DNA from: Ramazzottius varieornatus
Taxonomy: Eukaryota; Tardigrada; Eutardigrada; Parachela; Ramazzottiidae
Direction: 5' to 3'
Assembly (NCBI GenBank): GCA_001949185.1
Contig: BDGG01000001.1
Span: forward strand, 6,555,353-6,619,352
Length of the DNA: 64,000 nt
Both the position numbers and the translations under genes were made by a program. Positions within the stretch are counted from its first letter, which is position 1; each line of letters opens with the position of its first letter. Positions 55,464 to 64,000 of the stretch are shown one piece after another. Under the pieces are notes generated by a model. The model had not been told where the DNA came from, made no database searches, and was given only the letters and a program-made list of their open reading frames with translations.

Positions 55464-56082
55464 TAGTGCTGGCAACGATACGGTATACCGATATCGTATC
55501 GAAATATATCGAATCTTTGCGATAAAATATGCGGCAGATATCGTATCGAAAATATCGATATGAAACTCGTATCGAATAATGCAATAAAATATTCGGCGAT
55601 ATCGTATCGCGCCATATCGATATATTTTCGATATATCGATATTTTGCTGAATGGCAAACTCGCCAGTGATATCTCGTTTACGGAAGACCATGGTTGATTC
55701 CAAAACTTGATTTTGGCCATGGTGTACCGAGCACACTCCGCCCATTCGGTTCTGGTACTAATTCTGTCCAGGTTTCCATGTGCTTGAAGTCTTGGTATAG
55801 TCATGTCTTTGCTGAATCCGACACTTTTGATCTTACTAATACTTTATGTAGAAATCGACTTCTTGAGTTTTTGGGCTTGAACCAGTGGAATTCCGAAAAA
55901 CTAAAAGTCCAGAAATACCGATTTATCGCTGCGATATGATCCGATATATCGAAGATACGGTATCGGAAAATATCGTATCGAAATATCGATATCGAATGAA
56001 TATCGAAGACCGCGATAAAACATCCGCCGATATTGTATCGAAAAATATCGTATCGAATTTTATCGTATTATTGCCAGCACTA
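55464..56082. repeat. 619-bp complete hAT-type MITE, family A (TATCGATA-armed)
   Basis: Termini TAGTGCTGGCAA and TTGCCAGCACTA, flanked by a perfect 8-bp duplication CCTGTGGA (55,456-55,463 and 56,083-56,090). Arms of about 160 bp are built of ATCGATAT/CGTATCGAA variants; the core includes GTACCGAGCACACTCCGCCC. The fragment at 8,298-8,655 matches its right arm and core in inverse orientation. Open frames across it are by-products of the repeat. Confidence 0.93.
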
Positions 56083-56106
56083 CCTGTGGAGTCAGCTGAA
56101 CTTCTA

Positions 56107-56312
56107 CTGTATTCCCTCGAAAGTTCTGCGAATCACGTGACTGGCGCGGTAAATATTATCCGGCGGGGAACAGAAAGTATCTATACCTTCAATCAAAGAC
56201 TGCTTCCCAGTCAAGTGTAACGATGGGCGACAATCGAACAATCATCGATACTAGTGCGGGTGTAATTTACTGGCATGATGACGTAATTCGCAGAACTATC
56301 GAGGGAATACAG
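56107..56312. repeat. 206-bp TA-flanked MITE next to the second Tigger
   Basis: Left arm CTGTATTCCCTCGAAAGTTC (56,107 on) and right arm, inverted, CTGTATTCCCTCGATAGTTC, continuing through TGCGAATCACGT / TGCGAATTACGT. TA lies at 56,105-56,106 and 56,313-56,314. The right TA is at the same time the left target copy of the Tigger element. Confidence 0.88.
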
Positions 56313-56314
56313 TA

Positions 56315-58847
56315 CGAGGGAGGGGTCATTGAGTTAGCCATAAGAACCTTCGGTTGTTGAGTTTGCCGCCTGTTTTCGCCCGTTCTATCTGACATATTCT
56401 AACACATGTTTGGATGATTTGACAGAGAAAATGATGGGCTGTCGAATGGTACTTCTTGCGATGGGCTTAGGTTCCCAATGCATGCACAAGATCCACAGTT
56501 CGGCAAACTGTCAAACCCCATGGTAGAGAGCCTGAAGCAGAAATGAAACTAAGGCCACTAGAGGCGCTGCCGACGCGGTTTTCAATGCCAATAAAAATTA
56601 TTTTTTTCACTGCGAGGCCAAATTTCCTACAGCAGTTTTGTTATCAACTCTGTCGGAATAAACATGGCGTCTCTCAAGTTGAAGACTGCACTAGAGGTCC
56701 ATGCGTAGTTAACGATGCAAGCAGCGGTTCATGCGGTGAGACAAATGGGATGGGGGATACGGGAAACTGCGGAGGCGTACGGAGTAAACCGGCAGACGCT
56801 GGACAATCGGTTGGATGGTCGACACACCGGAAGTTATGGAAAACACCCAATATCCTCCCCACGAAGAAAATGCCCTGGAAGACTTACTGTTGAGCTGTAC
56901 AGATACCGGGATCCCCTTTAACCGACAACACTGTGCAGCAGCAATCACTGAGATGAATAATCGACTTGGTAAGCTGATTTATCTCAATTTTAAGGTAATG
57001 TTTAAATTCCGGGCAGCTCTTATGGATTTCCTGTTTTTCCAGGCCTCCATCCACACAGCGCTCAACGATTAGCACTTTCGAAGATTCCTGAAGCGCCATC
57101 CACAACTATCGTTACGAATAACCCATGCCAATAGGCGAAAGAAGGAACGAGAGTGGACGCACGAGCTGGCGGACAGGTACATCGCTAAATTGACGGAGCT
57201 TCATAACGGAGGATTCCTCGACGAGCCAGATCAAGTTTGGAACTTGGAAGAATCTGCGTTCAACACGGCCAAAATGTTCGACAGAGTCGGTGGAAGGAAA
57301 GGAATGAGGCAAGTTTACTCCCAGTACGACTGAACAGAGAAAGAATTGGTGACTATCCTACCTTGTGGCGACGCGGCTGGACTCCAGCTTCCTTTTATGG
57401 CGCTGTTCTCCGGAAAACGTCACGTTCGATCTTGTCTGGATGGCACAGGTGGACACTGCTACCAGGGTGTGAATGATTCCGGCACTATGGATCAAATGCA
57501 TTTCGCAAGCTATATCAAGATGATCGTATTTCCGGCAGTCACCAAAATGGAGGTGAGAAATCTAATAATACATGAGTTGTGCAGTACATCGTTACGCAGT
57601 TGTTTTTTGGGCTTGCTGGAATGCATTAGTTTTGACGTATGACGTCATGCTCATTATAATTTTAGAATGGGATTTTCGTTGATCGACACTTCTCCCATAT
57701 CAACAACTTCACTCTGACGAAATACATCAAGGAGTTCGAGGCGGAAACCGGAAAGATCGTGTACGTCTTTGCCCTACCTGCTGGCCAAACCAATCATCTG
57801 CAGCCTTTTGATGTCTCCGTCTTTGGGCAAGTTAAAAGAGCATGGGGAGATTTTTTGAGGCATCGCCGTGTTGTTATTGGAGGACTGGTGAAACTTTGGT
57901 CCTTTAAATTTCTGTGGAATCCACCTAAGTAATGTTCCGTTCTGTAAAATTTAGGCCACCAAGGATAACCTGCTCTCTCATCTCGTCAAACTGTGATTTC
58001 GCACTGATGAGTGCTCGCCGCAGCGCTTATTCAGCCCTGGGCGGAATCTTACCTCTGGATTCCAGAAATCGGGCCTCTTTCCTTTCAATCCTGAGGTTAT
58101 TCGTGCGACTGTGAAGACTCGACATTGTCCTACCCCTCTCGATGAGACAGCGGACTCCACTCCGAAAGACTATTGCTCCAGCTTTGACCGTTTGGCTGAC
58201 GTTTTGATATCTGAATTTGACATCGCCGGCCAAAAAGATCAAGACGACTTCAAAGAATTCAGCAGGCTCAAACAGCGACGTGTAACTCCAGGCGCTGTTT
58301 GAGCCTGCCAAGCCAGAATTCGACAAGCATGCCAAGCCAGAATTCGACACGCTCCAGCTGCTATTCCCAAACCTCCAAAAATCGCTCCGGGCAGAAAGGC
58401 CCGTTCGGTGAAGCGAAAAGCGTCAGACAAGGAACCAGACCCGAACCCAAGTGAAGTCTTAAACAGCGCTCCACTCAAAAGCACACGTGCCGTAAAGAAA
58501 CAGAAAACGACTAAAGCTTCTAGCTAGAATATTCATGCAGGTTCCGCTGTTTTATCTAGTAGCTTACCTGAGTGTTCTGTGGATAATATCTGGTGTCAAA
58601 CGAAGTGTTTTTATAGGACGATGATGTACGGGTTTCGGTTCTGCGATGGGCAGTCCGGTCAAGAAAATATTCATTCGGCTCTCGAAAGTATCAGCCTTTA
58701 TAACAGCGGTACGCGCCTCGTACGGCAGTTTAGAAGAGCGGTATTGATTCTTTGGCTATTGCCCTGACTGTGCGCCACCACATACCGCAGCGGTGGCTAA
58801 CTCAACAACCGCAAGTCGTTATGGCTAACTCAATAACCTCTCCCTCG
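56315..58847 (+). mobile_element. Second Tigger/pogo-type transposon, decayed
   Basis: 2,533 bp bounded by imperfect inverted repeats that begin CGAGGGAGGGGTCATTGAGT (left) and, inverted, CGAGGGAGAGGTTATTGAGT (right). TA targets lie at 56,313-56,314 and 58,848-58,849. TIRs share the CGAGG start with the Tigger at 13.75 kb but differ beyond it, so the two are related subfamilies. It carries a broken transposase gene in plus orientation. Confidence 0.88.
56664..58527 (+). pseudogene. Tigger/pogo transposase, dead copy
   Basis: Begins MASLKLKTALEVHA (compare MASTKLKTAVQVNK in the intact copy) and hits TAG at once. It continues QAAVHAVRQMGWGIRETAEA, YGVNRQTLDNRL, then shifts frame to LLSCTDTGIPFNRQHC. 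After an acceptor near 57,042 come RFLKRHPQLSLRITHA, EWTHELADRYIAKLTELHNG, VWNLEESAF (first catalytic Asp changed to Glu), then a TGA at about 57,331. Later segments are FVDRHFSHINNFTLTKYI and LPAGQTNHLQPFDVSVFG. The C-terminus (VKKQKTTKASS) ends at 58,527. Stops, frameshifts and the catalytic change make it non-functional. Confidence 0.88.
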
Positions 58848-58877
58848 TACATTTGATACTGCAATGAAGAAAGCTCT

Positions 58878-58948
58878 TGCCTTCTCGTGGTCACGGGGGG
58901 TAATACATCAAACAGTGGCCCGCTGCACCACGTGACCAGGAGAAGGCA
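58878..58948. repeat. 71-bp hairpin (18-bp arms)
   Basis: TGCCTTCTCGTGGTCACG at 58,878-58,895 pairs with the inverse at 58,931-58,948 with one mismatch. It lies between the Tigger right end and the next inverted-repeat element. No target duplication seen. Confidence 0.75.
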
Positions 58949-58953
58949 TTAAC

Positions 58954-59193
58954 TGAGCAGTGGGCAGAGTAACTTAGGTGTTACGTGGTTTGAATAGCGA
59001 TTGCGGAGAAACTGCGGACAAGCTCAGGGTCAGCTAGTTTGACATCAACACGCTTTTCTCATTGGTGCACTCGCTCGGAAAGTTACTAAATGAAGCAACC
59101 ATGACGTCAGATGGCCAAACTTGAGCTCGTCCGCAATTTCTCAGCAAGCAGTATTAAACCACGCGACACCTGAGTTACTCTGCCCACTGCTCA
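58954..59193. repeat. 240-bp foldback element with ~72-bp arms
   Basis: Left arm TGAGCAGTGGGCAGAGTAAC... (58,954-59,025) and right arm (59,122-59,193) are inverse copies at roughly 80 percent by eye, with a 96-bp centre. Target duplication is not clear. Confidence 0.75.
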
Positions 59194-61570
59194 ACTTTCT
59201 TCACTGTAGTACTGCTGCGTGGGTGATGGGCGTGACAGCAGCTCGTAGGCACCTGGGTCCTGCCCATGGTAGACATGATACCCAAGGGACTCTGAATCGC
59301 AAACTCGTTAGAGGAAGCTCGAGCTCTAGACAGCACGATCCTTCATTCAGGATAATTCCCCGATTTTTTCTGATTTTTTTTGACGAATTTTTCCAAGTTT
59401 CTGATGAGTCATGAGTCGTGATTCCGGATTTGATCAATCAACTCTGTACTAATCATTCGAAGATGTTGGCTTATTGATTAATAAGGAATTGATAACCCTG
59501 TTGATAGTACCACTTCACGGCACTGCACGATCAACAGGGTATAATAATGCACTATCCCTGTACGTACCGCAGATGACTAATGGTAGAGACCACTTTCGGT
59601 GCCAAGAAATTTCTCCTTGTCCTTGACGCTACAAATTTGGCGGTTTATTTACCGTGGGTTCGTTAATCATACTTTATACTTGCAGGCACATTCCGAAGTA
59701 TTTCCTGTACTTCCTCACTGACGTGCCGCTGCCACGAACTGCGCCAGATGCCACCTTTAGTTCTGCGTCTTTTACAAACCGTTTTGCTGTACCACTGAAG
59801 AAAGACCTGAGCTCGAGTGGGATACTACTGTATCTTACCAAACGAAATACGTGTGTAATTAACATCAATTACCTGCTTCCGTATCCAACTTTTCATCATA
59901 TATGACTGGCTCGGGACAGTCGAATCTGTGCTAACAGTTGAGAAAATGACTGGTAAAACTGTTGTGATGTCCATCGATGCAAAACCCAGTCCCGAGGAAG
60001 AAAGATACATTCCATACCCGGATTGAATATCAACAGTTCTTTTACCGACAGTCGATTCATATAGTGACCACGATTGATCACCCCTGTCCTTCGTGACCTT
60101 CATCAACGGTCAGCTGTCAATCAGTCGAGCATGAATGTGCAGTATCACACACGGTTAGCCCAGCGTGTCATTAATTACCCGATTTTATACTCATGGCGCA
60201 GATCTGTTCGACTGATTGACAGCTGACCGTTGATTGGCCGGTCTGGCGCGTGCTCACTACCCGGGACGGATTCACGCGTACGACTGTGTGGAGGATCGTA
60301 CATACTGAGGATCAGAGATCCTATTAGTTGATCCTCCCCTGTACCGGAATGATTGAAAGCTGATCTTAACTTTCTTAAACGGCCACGTTGACCCGTCTCG
60401 CGAACTAAGAAGTATGGCCGTAAAAGAATCCATAAAGAATGTTCGATGGGTTGGCCAGGAGGCTAAAAGCACCACCCATCGGTAGATGAAACAGAGCTTA
60501 AGGTCGTTGGCCGTCCTCCGCGTGGTAACGTCGTGCCAGGGATCTTCCTCATCTGCGATTTGATCCGGCAATGCCGGCTTGTGAAACCTGAACAAGACGC
60601 TGGTCACAGACATTGGAAACTTTCCGGTTGGACAGCAGTACTGGACAATGGGACTGGACAAACTTTTTTCAAACCGCGTAAAAACACCACCGAAGCACGA
60701 AAACATTTTTTTATATTCTTCAAATGAAGCGAAGGGGACACAGCATTGACAGCAAGCGACGGAAACACTCAGAAAGCGCAGTCCATTTGAATTTGAACAA
60801 TTTATAAAGTTAAATCTAACAAATTTATAATATCATAACACTTGTGGTGATCCGAAGAAATTCTAATGAAATGAATCAAAATGTCTACGAACCCGATGCA
60901 GCTTCCAGTTTGGAAAATTTGAGACATAATCTGCGCCATAGGCCGGCAAACGAAACGTGAAAATCACCCTCTTGAGCAGCGCACGGGTCCATTGTTTGTG
61001 ACTGAAAGCGTGCATCACTTGGCACAGCGGCTTTGTACGTCTTGTTTACCGGCCTTTCGAAAACTATCAAAGCTGTATCGAGTTCGTAGACGATCTGATT
61101 TATCTTATTAGGATTTCAGTGGATCATTACAAGTATTTAGTTTTATAAATTACTCAAATTTAATCATCTGCGCTTTCTGAATTTCCATCGTTTGCTGTCA
61201 CTGCTGTGTCCCTTCGCTTCATTTTGAGAATATAGAAAAATGTTTTCGTGCTTCGGTTGCGTTGTTACGCGGGACCCTGAACGAGCTGGCAGGCTGTTGT
61301 CAGAGTCGTCTCCGACGATGGAACTGACGCGGGAAGTAAGCTGCATCTCGTCACCGACTTCTCCATAGCCATAGATCTCGACATCAGGTCACTGAAAATT
61401 CTTCTAGTTTATTTTGAAACAAACATTTTTCAAAAGACAAAATCGGAAAATTACGAGACGAAATTTTAAAACCACTGTTAAAAAACGGTGCAGGAGCTCG
61501 CCACTTCGCGCCATTAATCCTGGGCCTCGTGGCCTCCACCACCCCGTGCACAGTGGTCTCCGACGCCAGG
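59194..61570. other. 2.4 kb without a recognised gene
   Basis: Contains a perfect foldback at 60,102-60,234 and otherwise only short frames without domains. Confidence 0.45.
60102..60234. repeat. 133-bp foldback with perfect 27-bp arms
   Basis: ATCAACGGTCAGCTGTCAAT... at 60,102-60,128 is exactly inverted at 60,208-60,234. The centre (79 bp) has TGTGCAGTATCACACACGG. It could be a small MITE, but I see no convincing target duplication. Confidence 0.8.
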
Positions 61571-62364
61571 CTAGTTTCCGGCGGGTTCCCCACGATTTCT
61601 TTGGTCCTCTAACGAGTCTTCCGGGATCGCTAGTTGCAGAGTCCCATCAGCATCTGCCACTAGCGTCGGTTGCACCGCAGGAGGTCGTCGTTGTTGGGCA
61701 GCAGCCCGAGGATCGGCAGCGACATCTTCGGTCTCCACACCGCCTTCGTTCTGCTCGTTGCCCGCATCTCCTAGCGCCTCTTCGGCTAGATAAGCCGCCT
61801 CGCCTTCCGGGTGCAGGGCAAAGGGCCACGGGGGAGCGACGAGGTCCTCGACGGTGATGTTGAGGCGACCCAGAAGCGCGGAAATCAAGGCGTCCTGGCA
61901 ATGAGCAGCTCAAAAAGAAACATATCCAAAAATGGGACCATATGGTTCGTGACATCAAAAAAAATATAGTCAGCCATTTAAGGTGTTGGATTTTCTGTAT
62001 GCCGACATTTACGAGCACGACAAGACGGGCCGGATGCGCCTGCGAACCATCCAGAATGAGTCGCACCCAGCTCGCTATCTCGCGGTGATGTCCAAGGCCA
62101 AGAAAACATTAGCGACGCCGATCCACCCACCTCTACAGCCACGTCACATTCCAGCTGGGCATCTGCGCCTTCCGAGCATATGCCAGATGCCAAGAGGCAA
62201 CCTGATTTTCATTCAAAACGTTAACATAACTTACAGGCCTGCAGAGTGGCGTATTGCCGCTCCAAAGTGGCAATACGCTGGCTTTCGGAAGGCTCTTCTC
62301 CATTGCTCTGCGACGAGGAAGCATGGTACCCAGGAAGACCGAACGGACGACAGTTAGGCTCCAT
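61571..62364 (-). CDS. Candidate gene of unknown function, exon structure uncertain
   Basis: Two minus-strand stretches look coding. One starts at ATG 62,364 (MEPNCRPFGLPGYHASSSQS, then SESQRIATLERQYATLQA, a short heptad helix) and reaches a good GTAAGT donor at 62,235. The other follows an ATTGCCAG acceptor at 61,895 (DALISALLGRLNITVEDLVA, then PPWPF, Glu/Ala-rich segments, stop at 61,571). I could not join them in phase; a middle exon in 62,000-62,180 is possible. On the opposite strand 61,983-62,200 is also open (LDFLYADIYEHDKTGRMRLR), so orientation is not proven. No family recognised. Confidence 0.3.
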
Positions 62365-62448
62365 AGTCGACATAATGGGAAATGTTCCTGGTGAGATTCC
62401 TGATGGAAATTCTATCCGGTGCGTCTTCCAGCTTCCCCAACAGAAAAA

Positions 62449-62560
62449 AGGACTAGTAGGACGGGTAGCTCAGTCCACCTAAGCCTGACAAAGGCTTCTT
62501 GCGTGAGGCTACAACGTTTTCCCTTCGAGAAAGTTCGTAGCTGAAGCCTGCAAAGAAAAT
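62449..62560 (-). pseudogene. Decayed duplicate of a KAT8/MOF exon segment
   Basis: The stretch resembles 63,513-63,612, the start of the last KAT8 exon with its acceptor. Shared blocks include GAAAGTTCGTAGCTGAA followed by CCTGCAA, plus the GACA.AGGCTTCT and GTAGCTCAG blocks in the same order. It lies 0.4 kb past the KAT8 stop codon in the same orientation. It is too short and diverged to code. Confidence 0.7.
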
Positions 62561-62564
62561 GGAA

Positions 62565-62961
62565 TGCGACTTGAACTACAGACTGACTGCAGTGTTCGAC
62601 TTCTGCAGTGAAGATCTGGTAAACAGAATACCAGCAGGTCTGATCCGGCTTCAACTTATTCTACATCTCTGCAGTTCATTTACTTCGAACGCCCTACGAA
62701 CAGTGGTCTTTCCAGTCTTCACAAAGACAAGTGAATTAGGATTGAGATCATTCAAGAGGTCATACGTACTGATTAGACGATTAGCTGTGATTTATCAGTA
62801 ACCTGTATACAGTTCCGCGACATGTAACCATTTCAGGGTGCACATTAGACATCCATCACGTTCTTCCGCAGTTCAAATCGAAACCCGAACTGAAAAAGGG
62901 AATTTCTCGTTAAACAACAAAACATTGGACTCAACGCAGTGATACAGAATAGAAACGCTGT
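62565..62961. other. KAT8 3' flank
   Basis: Probably the KAT8 3' UTR and spacer; no other feature recognised. Confidence 0.4.

Positions 62962-64000
<1,039 letters not shown>

Noticed and set aside
55266-55804. Overlapping open frames rich in Ile/Tyr/Arg around 55.3-55.8 kb
   Set aside because: They are translations of the ATATCGAT arms of the MITE.
61414-61857. Plus-strand frame rich in Arg/Pro/His
   Set aside because: Antisense shadow of the more protein-like minus-strand frame (DALISALLGRLNITVEDLVA).

Overview
This is a nuclear segment of an invertebrate genome. Spliced genes with short, mostly phase-1 introns and GT-AG junctions include an SLC26 transporter end, a rhodopsin-class GPCR, an ARHGAP18/conundrum-type RhoGAP, a GH29 alpha-L-fucosidase, COP9 subunit 7 and a KAT8/MOF acetyltransferase. 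Its mitochondrial-derived sequence reads with the invertebrate mitochondrial code (TGA=Trp, ATA=Met). The gene order in it (ND1+, CYTB-, ND6-, ND4+, ND5+, ND3-, COX3-, ATP6-, 12S+, 16S+) is the arthropod/ecdysozoan ground order read from the other strand. An arthropod or tardigrade is likely; the species cannot be fixed from the sequence alone.

Layout. 0-2.1 kb: SLC26 C-terminus and GPCR. 5.2-9.1 kb: a broken copy and the first part of a second copy of a divergent BEN-like gene family, plus a LINE ORF1 remnant. 9.2-30.8 kb: a NUMT (nuclear copy of mtDNA) covering most of the mitochondrial genome but lacking ATP8/COX2/COX1/ND2. It sits in a phase-0 intron of the second BEN-like copy, whose downstream exon resumes at 30,878. 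30.9-35.4 kb: rest of the split BEN-like gene, small inverted-repeat elements, and an intact BEN-like paralogue with two tandem domains. 36.2-41.6 kb: RhoGAP. 41.6-49.6 kb: no recognisable gene. 49.6-54.9 kb: fucosidase and COPS7. 55.5-59.2 kb: a dense cluster of nested DNA elements. 61.6-64 kb: an unresolved gene candidate and the 3' part of KAT8/MOF, with a decayed local duplicate of a KAT8 exon.

The NUMT has acted as a trap for transposons. Because its ancestral reading frames are known, insertion boundaries can be read to the base: a Tigger/pogo element with an intact three-exon transposase in ND6 (TA duplication), a 4.85-kb hAT element in ND5 (removing it with one target-site copy restores the ND5 frame), a hAT-type MITE also in ND5, a 182-bp element in ATP6, a 436-bp hAT-type MITE in 16S rRNA, and a defective LINE between ND1 and CYTB.

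The most unusual system is the ND5 hAT element. Between its 20-bp terminal repeats it carries two tail-to-tail genes: a BED/hATC transposase and a coiled-coil protein of unknown role. It also has a recurring double palindrome (GTTGGAnnTCCAAC, one base, repeated) spread through three transposase introns, the coding ends and the region between the genes. The host genes are ordinary housekeeping or signalling genes with no evident operon-like relationship.
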